DNA of 64,000 nucleotides from Hyphomicrobiales bacterium (lineage in GTDB: Bacteria; Pseudomonadota; Alphaproteobacteria; Rhizobiales; Beijerinckiaceae). Made by a program: the position numbers and the translations under genes. Below, one piece after another: positions 1 to 8,359 of this stretch; the stretch's first letter is position 1; each line of letters opens with the position of its first letter. Where the stretch lies: assembly GCA_930633525.1 (NCBI GenBank), contig CAKNFP010000001.1, positions 908,001 to 972,000 of the forward strand, written 5' to 3'. The notes beneath the pieces were generated by a model, which worked only from the letters and a program-made list of their open reading frames with translations, was not told the origin of the DNA and made no database searches.

Positions 1-36
1 CCGCCCCAGCTCGGCTGCTCCTGATAGTCCCGTGGG

Positions 37-525
37 TTAGAGCGCTCCCTGGGGGATACGCATCGGCCCTGTCAGGACGTCGCCGCCCGGGGCGACATTG
101 AAGGGCGAATTCGACTGCTGCTGCTGTTGCTGCTGGGCCCGCTTCTGCATGGTGGCCTGCTGGGCCGCCGCGTTGCAGGCCTGCCCACGGAATTTGGTCA
201 CCCGTGAGTTGTCAGCCTTGAAGCCGTTCACGAATTCGTCCGGGATCTGGCACCAATCCTTGTTGGAATCGACCCATTTCAATGTGGTCGAACCGTTGCT
301 GGCGAGGTTCGTCAACAGTGAGCAGGCCGATTTCGCGTCGGGCTTCTTGCCGAGCTTGTTCAGGCGCTCGACGAGTGCCTTGCGCTGATCCAGGAAGGTC
401 TTGATCTGCTCGCAACCGGACGCCTGCGCTGCAGCGGGAGAAACCGCAGGACCCATGAACGGTGCGAGCATCAGCCCAGCGAAAAGAGCCAGGTGACGGA
501 CTCGCAAACCATCCAACCGTTTCAT
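37..525 (-). CDS. Small secreted protein of unknown function with a poly-Gln tract
   Basis: This 162-residue protein has an N-terminal signal peptide (KR, then a hydrophobic stretch and an AAAQA-type cleavage site near residue 35), so it is probably periplasmic. The mature part has four Cys (in GCEQI, SACSLL, DWCQI and QACNAA), which could form two disulfides, and a helical charged segment. Near the C terminus there is a run of seven Gln encoded by CAG/CAA repeats, followed by a Pro/Gly-rich tail. I chose the ATG at 523-525 because it begins the signal peptide and is preceded by a GAGGG-like ribosome site; a longer frame upstream adds residues that would bury the signal peptide. I do not recognise the family beyond a general resemblance to conserved hypothetical proteins of Hyphomicrobiales. 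Upstream on the opposite strand lies rsmE. Confidence 0.75.
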   Translation of the reverse strand: MKRLDGLRVRHLALFAGLMLAPFMGPAVSPAAAQASGCEQIKTFLDQRKALVERLNKLGKKPDAKSACSLLTNLASNGSTTLKWVDSNKDWCQIPDEFVNGFKADNSRVTKFRGQACNAAAQQATMQKRAQQQQQQQSNSPFNVAPGGDVLTGPMRIPQGAL

Positions 526-936
526 CAACCAACCCTCGATTGCCGCTGTTAACGATAAGTTTAATTCGCAATAGGGGAGATTGCCACCCCGGGGCCGCGC
601 TCTACAAAAAGAGATTGGCCTCAAGATGCGTAATCTCCACTCCGAATGACGCGCCGCAGCATCCGCATGAACGCGAAAGAGACGGCTCGCATCTGTCTAT
701 GGACAAAGCAAGCTGCAAAGGCAAACCACTGAAACGCCTTTACCTCCTCTTTCCGCTCGCCGCCACAGATGCTGCAGGATTGTGGCCGTTTTCGAGCGGA
801 TCTCCCACACTTGTGGGTGCATCAAAAAAACGCGGCAGGCAGCTTTACCCACCTTACAATGTCGTGATCACTGCCTCGGGATAACATCGGCGAGCCTCTG
901 CGCAGCCGAATCACCCACACCAAAAGCTCCAATCGC
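526..936. other. 411-bp divergent intergenic region
   Basis: This is the shared upstream region of the small secreted protein (minus strand) and rsmE (plus strand). I see no convincing gene in it. It holds an AT-richer patch at 545-575 on the side of the secreted protein and a short inverted repeat CCCACA-CT-TGTGGG at 804-817. Promoters for both flanking genes must lie here, but I cannot place them with confidence. Confidence 0.4.
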
Positions 937-1737
937 ATGACGGTCAATGACGTGAACGGAACCGCCTCTCCATCCGCGCACCGCTCAGCCCGGGCGCCGC
1001 GCCTGTTCCTGGAGGCCGGCCTCGCTGCCGATGTGGTGGTGGAGCTCGACAAAGCGCAGGCGAATTACCTCGGCAATGTGCTGCGCCTGAAAGCCGGGCA
1101 GCCTGTGCTCGTCTTCAATGGCCGCGACGGCGAATGGCGCGCCGATGTCGAGACGTCCGGGCGGAGGGGACTGGCGCTGGCAATCCGCGCGCAGACCCGG
1201 GAACAGACGGCCCTTGGACACATTCACTACCTTTTTGCGCCGCTCAAGCAGGCCCGGCTCGACTATGTCGTGCAGAAGGCCGTGGAGATGGGTGTTGCGA
1301 GCCTGATGCCTGTTGTGACGCAGCACACACAGGTCACGCGGATCAATCACGATCGCCTCGTCGCCAATGTCATCGAGGCGGCCGAGCAATGCGGCATCCT
1401 CTCGGTGCCGGAGGTCCGGGCGGAAATGCGTCTCGCAGAGGCGGTGGCAAGCCTGTCGCCGACCTGTCGGCTCATTTTCTGTGACGAGGAAGCGCCCCAG
1501 CCCGATCCCATCGCGGCCCTCGGCGGGGTGGATACCGCGGGCGAGGTCGCGGTCCTCATCGGGCCGGAGGGCGGCTTCGATGAGAACGAGCGTCGCTTCC
1601 TCACGACCCATCCCGGTGTGCTGCGGCTGGCGCTCGGGCCGCGTATCCTGCGCGCCGATACCGCGGCCGTCGCGGCGCTGGCGCTTGTCCAGGCCGTCAT
1701 CGGCGATTGGCGGGACCTTGCGCCACGGGCTGGCTAG
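937..1737 (+). CDS. rsmE: 16S rRNA (uracil(1498)-N3)-methyltransferase RsmE
   Basis: RsmE methylates N3 of U1498 in 16S rRNA of the 30S subunit using S-adenosylmethionine. The 266-residue protein has the expected two parts: an N-terminal PUA-like RNA-binding domain (about residues 20-95, with LDKAQANYLGNVLRLK) and a C-terminal SPOUT knot domain. The SAM-binding knot motifs are clear: LIGPEGGFDENE near residue 208 and LALGPRILRADTA near residue 231. The length fits the family, with a short extra N terminus of about 20 residues. The gene is followed after about 120 bp by gshA on the same strand, an order I know from other Hyphomicrobiales. Function is confident by motif; start is less so because no strong ribosome site precedes 937. 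Confidence 0.93.
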   Translation: MTVNDVNGTASPSAHRSARAPRLFLEAGLAADVVVELDKAQANYLGNVLRLKAGQPVLVFNGRDGEWRADVETSGRRGLALAIRAQTREQTALGHIHYLFAPLKQARLDYVVQKAVEMGVASLMPVVTQHTQVTRINHDRLVANVIEAAEQCGILSVPEVRAEMRLAEAVASLSPTCRLIFCDEEAPQPDPIAALGGVDTAGEVAVLIGPEGGFDENERRFLTTHPGVLRLALGPRILRADTAAVAALALVQAVIGDWRDLAPRAG

Positions 1738-1859
1738 TGCCGCCCACTGGGGTGGCTCAGATTTCGCGTTCCTGAGTCCATTGCCGAGCTGCTTCCAGCA
1801 CTCTATCTACTCCTGCAATTGTCATCATGCCCGATGCCGGGCCGCAGGGAAGTCTTTGT

Positions 1860-3230
1860 ATGGCCCGGGATTCCTCGAACGCGTCGCCGATTGCCTCTCG
1901 CGATGAGCTGATTGCCTATATCGCGGAGGGCGCCAAACCCGCCGAGCAATGGCGCATCGGTACCGAGCACGAGAAAATCCCGTTCTATGTCAAGGACAAC
2001 CGGCCGGTGCCCTATGATGGCCCGCGTGGTATCCGGGCGTTGCTCGACGGCATGCAGGGTCTGCTCGGCTGGCGGCCCATCATGGAAGGCGACCATCCCA
2101 TCGGCCTGGAGGATGTGACGGGTGGTGGGGCCATATCGCTTGAACCCGGCGGGCAGTTCGAGCTGTCGGGCGCGCCCCTGACAACGCTGCATCAGATGTC
2201 ATGCGAAACCCAAGCCCATCTCGCCCAGGTGCGCGAGGTGGCCGAGCCGCTGGGCATCGGATTTCTCACCCTCGGCATGAGCCCGCTGTGGAGCCTGGAC
2301 GAGACGCCCGTGATGCCGAAGGGGCGCTATGAGATCATGCGCCGCTACATGCCGAAGGTTGGTCAGCATGGCCTCGACATGATGTTCCGGACGGCGACCG
2401 TTCAGGTCAATCTCGACTTCGCGTCCGAGGCGGACATGGTCGAGAAGCTGCGCATCGGCCTGGCCTTGCAGCCGCTTGCAACCGCATTGTTCGCCAATTC
2501 GCCGTTCACGGAAGGCCGTCCCAACGGCTTCCAGTCCATGCGCTCGCGCATCTGGCTCGATACCGATGCCGATCGCACGGGCATGCTGCCCTTCGCCTTC
2601 GAGGACGGCATGGGCTACGAGCGCTACGTGGACTGGGCGCTCGACGTTCCGATGTATTTCGTCAAGCGCGGCGACACCTACCACGATGTCACCGGTGCCT
2701 CGTTCAAGGATCTGATGGCGGGCCGCCTGGCTGCCCTGCCGGGCGAGCATGCGACGCTCTCGGACTGGGCCAACCATCTCTCCACGCTGTTCCCCGAAGT
2801 GCGCCTGAAGCGCTATCTGGAGATGCGCGGGGCCGACACCGGCTCGACGCCTTTCCTCTGCGCGCTGCCTGCCTTCTGGGTCGGGCTGCTCTATGACGAT
2901 GTCGCGCGAGACGCCGTCTGGCAGCTTGTAAAGGGCTGGAGCGACGCGGATCGCGAGACCCTGCGCCGTGACGTGCCCGTGCAGGGCTTGGCCGCGACCG
3001 TGGCGGGACGCCCACTGCGCGAGGTCGCGCGTGAGGTGCTTCAGCTTTCAAGCGCGGGCCTTGCCCGGCGCGGCCGCCGCGACGCCCAGGGCCGCGATGA
3101 GGCCCATTTCCTCGATATACTGGACGAGGTTGTGGGCACGGGCGAAAATGCCGCCCAACGCATGCTCGCGCGCTATGCCGACACGTGGCGAGAGACCGTC
3201 GAACCAGTGTTCAAGACATACGTATACTGA
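1860..3230 (+). CDS. gshA: Glutamate-cysteine ligase (alphaproteobacterial/plant type)
   Basis: This enzyme joins L-glutamate and L-cysteine with ATP, the first and rate-limiting step of glutathione synthesis in the cytoplasm. The 456-residue protein belongs to the GCS2-type ligases found in Alphaproteobacteria and plants, not the E. coli GshA type. Recognisable signatures are GTEHEKIPFY near residue 33, GGAISLEPGGQFELSG near residue 85, and the later PMYFVKRGDTYHDVTG. I placed the start at ATG 1860 because a GCAGGGAAG ribosome site sits about 7 bases upstream; an in-frame ATG at 1827 lacks one. It is convergent with the MarR-GNAT gene, with about 100 bp between their ends and no clear terminator. 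Confidence 0.93.
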   Translation: MARDSSNASPIASRDELIAYIAEGAKPAEQWRIGTEHEKIPFYVKDNRPVPYDGPRGIRALLDGMQGLLGWRPIMEGDHPIGLEDVTGGGAISLEPGGQFELSGAPLTTLHQMSCETQAHLAQVREVAEPLGIGFLTLGMSPLWSLDETPVMPKGRYEIMRRYMPKVGQHGLDMMFRTATVQVNLDFASEADMVEKLRIGLALQPLATALFANSPFTEGRPNGFQSMRSRIWLDTDADRTGMLPFAFEDGMGYERYVDWALDVPMYFVKRGDTYHDVTGASFKDLMAGRLAALPGEHATLSDWANHLSTLFPEVRLKRYLEMRGADTGSTPFLCALPAFWVGLLYDDVARDAVWQLVKGWSDADRETLRRDVPVQGLAATVAGRPLREVAREVLQLSSAGLARRGRRDAQGRDEAHFLDILDEVVGTGENAAQRMLARYADTWRETVEPVFKTYVY

Positions 3231-3327
3231 TCCGGGCGCGCTACGGGCATCAGACCGATGCCTGTAGCGACTTGGCATCCCCTTTGTTCGCAATCGGGGG
3301 CCAGGCATCTGACCAAACCGGGGTCTG

Positions 3328-4275
3328 TCATGGACGGACCCGCGCGAAACGCTGTTCCAGAACTTCATGGCCCCATTGGGCGCCAGTCCATTCCGCGGCA
3401 CAGACAAAGCCGTGTTTTTCATAAAGGTGCCGGGCGGCGGCAAGGCCGCTGAACGTCCACAAATGGGTTTCGGCGAAGCCCTTCTCATCGGCGAAGGCCA
3501 GCGCTGTTGCAAGCAGCCTGCGCCCGACGCCACTGTTGCGTAGCGTGTCGTCGACAATGAACCATCGCAGATGCGCGATATCAGCGCCCAGATCCTCGCC
3601 GTCGATGGCAATCGAGCCGATGATGTCCTCACCTTGCATGGCGGTCCAGATCGCGTTCCTGGGGTGCTCCAGACGGCCGCAGAACTCGGCCAAGCCGCTC
3701 GCGACGACGGATTCGAAGTGCTGGCCAAAGCCTGAGACCCGCGAATAATAGAGCGCGTGCATCTGCGTGAGGCGTGCGATAAGGCCCGGGCGGTATCCCC
3801 TGACGATTTCTATGTGTGAAGCTTTGGCGTGGCCGCTGGTCCGCGCGGCCAGCGCATTGGCATAAAGGCTCAGCCCTTCCAGGACGGTGCGATCCTGGCC
3901 GGGCCCCAGGCGGCCAAGCGCCTCAGCGACCTGGTTTCGCGCGAAAGCATGGATCGCTTCAACGCGCTCTTTTCCGAAAGCCGTCAAAGACAGCAGCTTG
4001 ACGCGGCCATCCTCGTCGCCGGCCTCCACCTTGAGGTGGCCGGACGCCGCAAGTTTGCGCAACATTCTGCTGATGCTTGATTTTTCGAGATGGAGTCGCT
4101 CCGCGAGATCGCGGGCCGTAATGCCGCCTCCGTCAATTTCGATCAGGGCATGAACCGCCGAGGGAGAAAGATCGGTGCCGGCGAAAGCTCCGCCCATGAA
4201 GCCCAATTCGCGAACAAGCTGGCGCGATGCGGCGCGTATGGGATCGATGGAATGAAGCGCTGGGGGAGGAGACAT
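3328..4275 (-). CDS. MarR-type regulator fused to a GNAT acetyltransferase
   Basis: This 315-residue protein is a natural fusion. Residues about 1-150 are a winged helix-turn-helix of the MarR family (DLAERLHLEKSSISRMLRKLAASGHLKVE is the recognition region, with the DEDGR wing after it). Residues about 155-315 form a GNAT N-acetyltransferase domain, with the acetyl-CoA-binding segment around DDTLRNSGVGRRLLATALAFADEKG and the C-terminal LYEKHGFV motif. Such fusions are known as predicted bifunctional HTH/GNAT proteins; the acetyl acceptor is not known to me. A perfect GTTGTA-TGG-TACAAC palindrome lies 20 bases upstream of the start codon, which suggests that the protein represses its own gene. 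No operon partner is evident. Confidence 0.88.
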   Translation of the reverse strand: MSPPPALHSIDPIRAASRQLVRELGFMGGAFAGTDLSPSAVHALIEIDGGGITARDLAERLHLEKSSISRMLRKLAASGHLKVEAGDEDGRVKLLSLTAFGKERVEAIHAFARNQVAEALGRLGPGQDRTVLEGLSLYANALAARTSGHAKASHIEIVRGYRPGLIARLTQMHALYYSRVSGFGQHFESVVASGLAEFCGRLEHPRNAIWTAMQGEDIIGSIAIDGEDLGADIAHLRWFIVDDTLRNSGVGRRLLATALAFADEKGFAETHLWTFSGLAAARHLYEKHGFVCAAEWTGAQWGHEVLEQRFARVRP

Positions 4276-4290
4276 GATCAGCCTGGGTCA

Positions 4291-4313
4291 TTTGGTTGTA
4301 TGGTACAACTAAA
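4291..4313. promoter_or_regulatory. Palindromic operator candidate for the MarR-GNAT gene
   Basis: The core GTTGTATGGTACAAC (4295-4309) is a perfect 6-3-6 inverted repeat. It extends outward as TTT and AAA at 4291-4293 and 4311-4313, with one mismatch between, giving a 23-bp near-palindrome. It starts 16 bases upstream of the MarR-GNAT start codon, where an autoregulatory MarR site would be expected to overlap the promoter. The symmetry is visible directly; binding is inferred. Confidence 0.6.
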
Positions 4314-4526
4314 TCGCCAAGAACTGGTGAGTGTCAAGCAGGTCGCATGAACGCGTGACACAAGCTCCCGTGCCACGCGCGTCGCTGATCTCAATTCAGA
4401 CCAATAGAGGCAGCTTGGTCTTTACCGCTCATACACCCTGAGCCGCGATAAGCCGGTCCGCCGGTTTGGCTTTAACGTCTTCGACAGGGCTTGCCGCCGA
4501 TGCTCTCAGCACGACGGGAGACAGGC

Positions 4527-4682
4527 ATGTTCAAAGCGTATCTGCGGAACGAGAAGGCCGCCACGACGATCGAATACGGCGTGATCGCTGCCTTTGTCGT
4601 GGTCGGCATCATTGCCAACCTCTCGATTATCGGCCCAAGCATTCTAAGGCTGATCGAGACCGCCTCCAGCTCGCTGCGGTGA
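4527..4682 (+). CDS. Flp/Fap-type pilin (orphan)
   Basis: This 51-residue protein is a type IVb (Flp) prepilin, the subunit of tight-adherence pili. It shows a short basic leader, the conserved TTIEYGVIAA segment with the Glu and Tyr that follow the prepilin peptidase site in this family, and one hydrophobic helix to about residue 37. A GGGAGA ribosome site lies just upstream of ATG 4527; a longer in-frame start at 4491 would add 12 residues outside the family pattern. No cpa/tad assembly gene is in the window, so assembly machinery must be encoded elsewhere if the pilin is used. The gene is convergent with the LysR gene. Confidence 0.85.
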   Translation: MFKAYLRNEKAATTIEYGVIAAFVVVGIIANLSIIGPSILRLIETASSSLR

Positions 4683-4685
4683 GTG

Positions 4686-4719
4686 TTTCCCTGGCGGATG
4701 GAAACATCCGGCCGGGAAA
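4686..4719. terminator. Stem-loop between flp and the LysR gene
   Basis: A hairpin of about 15 pairs with two mismatches (arms 4686-4700 and 4705-4719, GAAA loop) lies four bases after the pilin stop codon. It lacks a good T run on either strand, so it may be a weak terminator shared by the two convergent genes or only an mRNA-stabilising stem. Confidence 0.35.
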
Positions 4720-4807
4720 AATGCTTCAAATTCAATGAAATACGGCATCGTTCGCGGGCAAGCCCTGCGCGATGTCCGATCATTCCCTTTGGCGTAGGGA
4801 GGTGCGG

Positions 4808-5710
4808 CTATTCCGCCGCCAGTTCAAGGAACTGGCGATCGCGGCGGAGGTTGTCGAGGCTCTGGATGATATGCTCCGCAAGTGCGGCGCTGAGCACCGA
4901 CGAGGCGCGATTGTTACGCACGAGGCCGATCTTGCAGGAGGGAAGCGCCGGGAACCCGTCCGAGGGGCCGAGCACCCGCATGCCCGGGCGGACGGCGCTC
5001 TCCGGCAACACAGCCACGGCGAGCCCCGCCATGACGGCCGCGCCAACGGCGGTCGAGTTCCAGCTCGAATACAGAATGCGATAGCTCTTGCCCGCACTGT
5101 CGAGCGCTTCTGTCGCGCTTTGGCGCCAGTTGCATGTCGCACGACCGAGTGCGAGGGGGATCGGCGTCTCCTCATGGGTGCAATGCCGGGTCGATGTAAC
5201 CCAGAGCAGTTGCTCGACGCGGACCACCTCGGCCAGATGCGGCCGGCCTTCTATATGCGTGATGATCGCAAGGTCGAGATCCCCCGCCTGGATGCGTTCG
5301 AGCAGGATGGGGGTGGGCTCGCAGACGACGGTGACCTCTACCTTCGGGTTCGAACGGGAGAAACGGGCCAGGATCTCCGGCAGGTAGCGATCGGCATAGT
5401 CATCCGGCAGGCCGAGGCGTACACGGCCGGCGAGATCAGCTTCACCGAAGCTGGCAAGACATTCGCGGTTGAGCTGGATGATGCGGCGCGCGTAATCGAG
5501 GAGACGCTCTCCGTCCTCGGTCAACCGCGAATGGCGGCCGTCACGCTCGAAAACGGACAGGCCGAGCCGCTCCTCAAGCCGCTTCATCTGCATCGAGACT
5601 GCAGACTGGGTCTTGTGCACGAGCTCCGCAGCGCGCGTGAACGATCCCGTATCGGCAATCGCGACGAAGGTCTTGAGCTGATCCGAGTCGAGAAGATGGG
5701 ACATGGTCAT
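4808..5710 (-). CDS. LysR-family transcriptional regulator
   Basis: The 300-residue protein has the classic LysR layout: an N-terminal winged helix-turn-helix (residues about 8-66, LKTFVAIADTGSFTRAAELV then TQSAVSMQMKRLEERLG) and a C-terminal periplasmic-binding-like effector domain from about residue 92 (LAGRVRLGLPDDYAD). The effector is unknown. It is transcribed away from the DUF1127 gene, and the 210-bp space between them contains the TTTCA-A-TGAAA inverted repeat at 5759-5769, a plausible LysR-type site. Two in-frame ATG codons (5710 and 5704) are possible starts. The LysR plus divergent DUF1127 pairing suggests that the small protein gene is a target, which is inference. Confidence 0.9.
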   Translation of the reverse strand: MTMSHLLDSDQLKTFVAIADTGSFTRAAELVHKTQSAVSMQMKRLEERLGLSVFERDGRHSRLTEDGERLLDYARRIIQLNRECLASFGEADLAGRVRLGLPDDYADRYLPEILARFSRSNPKVEVTVVCEPTPILLERIQAGDLDLAIITHIEGRPHLAEVVRVEQLLWVTSTRHCTHEETPIPLALGRATCNWRQSATEALDSAGKSYRILYSSWNSTAVGAAVMAGLAVAVLPESAVRPGMRVLGPSDGFPALPSCKIGLVRNNRASSVLSAALAEHIIQSLDNLRRDRQFLELAAE

Positions 5711-5758
5711 CCCCCGGGCGATTTATATGACGCCGTATTCAATCATATTTCGTGATGA

Positions 5759-5769
5759 TTTCAATGAAA
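5759..5769. promoter_or_regulatory. Inverted repeat in the LysR/DUF1127 divergent promoter
   Basis: TTTCAATGAAA is a perfect 5-1-5 inverted repeat located 49 bases upstream of the LysR start in an AT-rich patch. LysR proteins usually bind imperfect dyads in such divergent regions. No binding is shown. Confidence 0.35.
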
Positions 5770-5921
5770 AACATTCTCTGTAGTGATTCGTCCCCTTCGG
5801 CTATAGTGCCCTCGTATCCAGAAAGAGGGATCGAAAGGCTGCGGCCATGCTTGCGCTTCGTTTTGGAGCGTGATGGCGCACGCTTGTGTTTTTCGGCTCT
5901 CGCTGCAAAAGGATCAGGTCG

Positions 5922-6245
5922 ATGGAAGAAGTTTTAAGTAGTGAAAACAGTAGTTTGGCGCATGGGCACGAAGGCCGCGGCGGGGTCTCGGGCTCGCTCT
6001 GGGGCGCCCGGATCCAGAGGTGGGGTTGGGTGGTTGCTTTCCGGATCGCGCGTACCGCGCGGGCTCTGCGTCACCGGCGCGAGGTATGGCAGCTGACGGA
6101 ATTCGACGAGCGCGCTCTGCACGATATCGGATTATCGCGCAGCGACGTGACCGGCGCTTTGTCCCAGCCGCTCCATAGCGACCCGTCGATCATTCTTGCC
6201 GAGCGTGCGGAGAAGCGCGTTCGTAAATCCATGCGCCGCGCATGA
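5922..6245 (+). CDS. DUF1127 (YjiS-like) small protein
   Basis: The C-terminal 45 residues carry the DUF1127 signature WQLTEFDERALHDIGLSRSD. The family consists of very small Arg-rich proteins common in Alphaproteobacteria, and in some species its members affect RNA turnover and phosphate or carbon uptake; the role here is unknown. At 107 residues it is longer than the usual 45-75, because of an N-terminal Ser/Gly-rich and basic segment. I chose ATG 5922, which has an AAGGATCAGG ribosome site; 5886 is a possible alternative. A rho-independent terminator follows at 6299-6336. Confidence 0.8.
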   Translation: MEEVLSSENSSLAHGHEGRGGVSGSLWGARIQRWGWVVAFRIARTARALRHRREVWQLTEFDERALHDIGLSRSDVTGALSQPLHSDPSIILAERAEKRVRKSMRRA

Positions 6246-6298
6246 ATGCATCGCGACAACGCCCGGGACGACATAGTCCCATGACCGCCGGTGACCAC

Positions 6299-6336
6299 AA
6301 GGGCCATTGATTTCCAGTCAGTGGCCCTTTTCTTTT
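6299..6336 (+). terminator. Rho-independent terminator after the DUF1127 gene
   Basis: The arms AAGGGCCA (6299-6306) and TGGCCCTT (6322-6329), extended by TTGA/TCAG, are followed by TTTTCTTTT. It lies between convergent genes and may also stop the antiporter transcript. Confidence 0.75.
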
Positions 6337-6393
6337 GCGTGCAGGCCCAGGAGTTTCGGCCGCCCATGATGGATGTCGGCCAGGTTGTCTGGG

Positions 6394-8259
6394 CTATCGG
6401 ACTGCCTCACCCTCGGCGAGAATGTCCCGCGTCTCCGCGCTGAGGCCTTGCGAAGACGTCGGAGGCTCCGTCAAGGGTTCGGGTGTGACGACCGCTGCAA
6501 GGCCATGGTGAAGCAGGTCGGCGCCTCCCAGGAAGCCATCGCTTTTCTGCAGCATCAGCCGCGCGACGTCGCGGCGCCGCACATCATCCTGCACGGCGAT
6601 CGCATCCTCACGGCGGTAGCCGAGTTCCTCGAGCGCAGCCCGCCCCAGGGTCAGCGCGGATTCGAATGTCTCGCGCAACTGGTAGTCCACCTCCTGCTGC
6701 ATCAGGGTGATGGCATGCGCGCGGTCGATCGCGCGGGCGTAGACGGCCGCGCCGGGAAATTCGGCGCGCAGAATCTCGACAATCGTCGTCGCGGTCTCGG
6801 GGCTGTCCACGCAGACACAGATCACCGTCGCCTGCGCGGCGCCGGAAGCGCGCAGCACGTCAAGCCGGGTTCCATCGCCGTAGTAGACCCTGAAGCCGAA
6901 GCGCGATGCCTCGCGAATGCGATCGACATCATGATCGATGACCGTCACGTCGATCCGCTGGGCGAGCAGGATCTGATTCACGACTTGGCCGAAGCGCCCG
7001 AAGCCGATGACGATGACTTTGCCGTTTGCGTCGGCAAGCGCCTCGAGATCCGTATCTCCGGTTTTCTCCGGCGGGCGCGTGCGCTCCAGCGTCCTGTCCA
7101 CAATTTTGGCGAAGATCGGGCCGATCAGCATTGTCAATGCCGCCATTGCCGTCACGATCTGAACCTGATCGCCGTCGAGCAGCCCGCGCGAGCCCGCGAG
7201 CGGAAAGATGACGAACGAGAATTCGCCCGCCGGCCCGAGCAGGGCGCCCATCCTGAGGCTGTCGCGCCAGCTACTGCCGAAGATCCGGCCGGCGACGGCA
7301 CCGATCATCGTCTTGGCTATAACGAGAGCCGGAACCGCGAGCGCCAGCAAACCGACATGCGCGATCACCACATCGATATCGATCGACATGCCGACGCTCA
7401 TGAAGAAGAGGCCCAGCAGCACGCCGCGGAAAGGCTCGATATCCGCCTCCAGCTGATGGCGGAAGTTCGATTCCGCGAGGAGCACGCCGGCGAGGAAGGC
7501 GCCCATCGCCATCGACAGACCCACCTTCTCCATGATGAAGGCGGCGCCGAGAACGACGAGCAATGCCGCCGCGGTCATGACTTCACGCGCACCGCTGGAA
7601 GCGAGCAGCCGGAAAAACGGATTGAGCAGGTAGCGGCCGATCAGCACGACCGCCGCAACCGCGATCAGCGCGCGGGCAATTTCGAAGAGCGTGGTGACGA
7701 GGCTGCCACCGCCCGCGCTGAGCGCCGTCGTCGTGGCGAGCAGGGGCACGAGCGCGAGGATCGGGACGATCGACAGATCCTGGAACAGGAGGATCGCGAA
7801 GCTGCGTTCGCCATAGGCGGCGTGCAGATCCCCGCGTTCCTCCAGTGTCTGCAAGGCGATGGCCGTGGCTGAGAGCGCGAGCGCGAGGCCGGTGACCACG
7901 CTGCCGCGCATGGGAATGCCGGCGGCCGTGAGCGCCAGCATCGCAACGCCGCCGGTCATCAGGAGCTGCGTCAGCCCGAGGCCGAAGATGTCGCGGCGCA
8001 TGGCGAAGAGCCGTGACAGATTGAGCTCGAGCCCCACGATGAACAGAAGGAGCACGACACCGATCTCGGCGACGCCGGCAACCGTCTCCGGCTCACCGAT
8101 CAGCGCCAGGCCATCCGGGCCGATGAAGACGCCCGCGCAAAGATATCCAAGTACAGCTCCGAGGCCGATGCGCCGGAAGATCGGCACGGCCACGACGGCT
8201 GCGCCGCAAAAGACGAGGACCGGCAGCAGGTAGCTGGCATGGGAGGCGCTGTCGTTCAT
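6394..8259 (-). CDS. Monovalent cation:proton antiporter (CPA2, Kef/Ybal type)
   Basis: The 621-residue inner-membrane protein joins a CPA2 Na+/H+ exchanger-like domain of about 12 helices (residues 8-385) to a cytoplasmic TrkA-N/RCK domain (about 410-530). The RCK nucleotide-binding motif is GKVIVIGFGRFGQVV, followed by the acidic VIDHDVDRI. The membrane domain shows LLLFIVGLELN and GPAGEFSFVIF, both typical of KefB/KefC-like glutathione-gated K+ efflux or K+/H+ exchange systems. No KefF/KefG ancillary oxidoreductase gene is adjacent, so gating by glutathione cannot be claimed. Function as a K+ or Na+ antiporter is inferred from the family. Confidence 0.9.
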   Translation of the reverse strand: MNDSASHASYLLPVLVFCGAAVVAVPIFRRIGLGAVLGYLCAGVFIGPDGLALIGEPETVAGVAEIGVVLLLFIVGLELNLSRLFAMRRDIFGLGLTQLLMTGGVAMLALTAAGIPMRGSVVTGLALALSATAIALQTLEERGDLHAAYGERSFAILLFQDLSIVPILALVPLLATTTALSAGGGSLVTTLFEIARALIAVAAVVLIGRYLLNPFFRLLASSGAREVMTAAALLVVLGAAFIMEKVGLSMAMGAFLAGVLLAESNFRHQLEADIEPFRGVLLGLFFMSVGMSIDIDVVIAHVGLLALAVPALVIAKTMIGAVAGRIFGSSWRDSLRMGALLGPAGEFSFVIFPLAGSRGLLDGDQVQIVTAMAALTMLIGPIFAKIVDRTLERTRPPEKTGDTDLEALADANGKVIVIGFGRFGQVVNQILLAQRIDVTVIDHDVDRIREASRFGFRVYYGDGTRLDVLRASGAAQATVICVCVDSPETATTIVEILRAEFPGAAVYARAIDRAHAITLMQQEVDYQLRETFESALTLGRAALEELGYRREDAIAVQDDVRRRDVARLMLQKSDGFLGGADLLHHGLAAVVTPEPLTEPPTSSQGLSAETRDILAEGEAVR

Positions 8260-8359
8260 GGAATGCTCTGCGAGCTCGAAGGAAAGAGATGGACGGAGCC
8301 ACTGCCCGGATGCGCACGACGCCTCGATCGAGGCGTCGATGATCTTCTGTCGCTATGAA

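Noticed and set aside
549..564. TTAA-N8-TTAA upstream of the first small secreted protein, like a CtrA site
   Set aside because: The spacing is 8, not the 7 of the CtrA consensus, and TTAA pairs occur by chance in AT-richer promoter patches.
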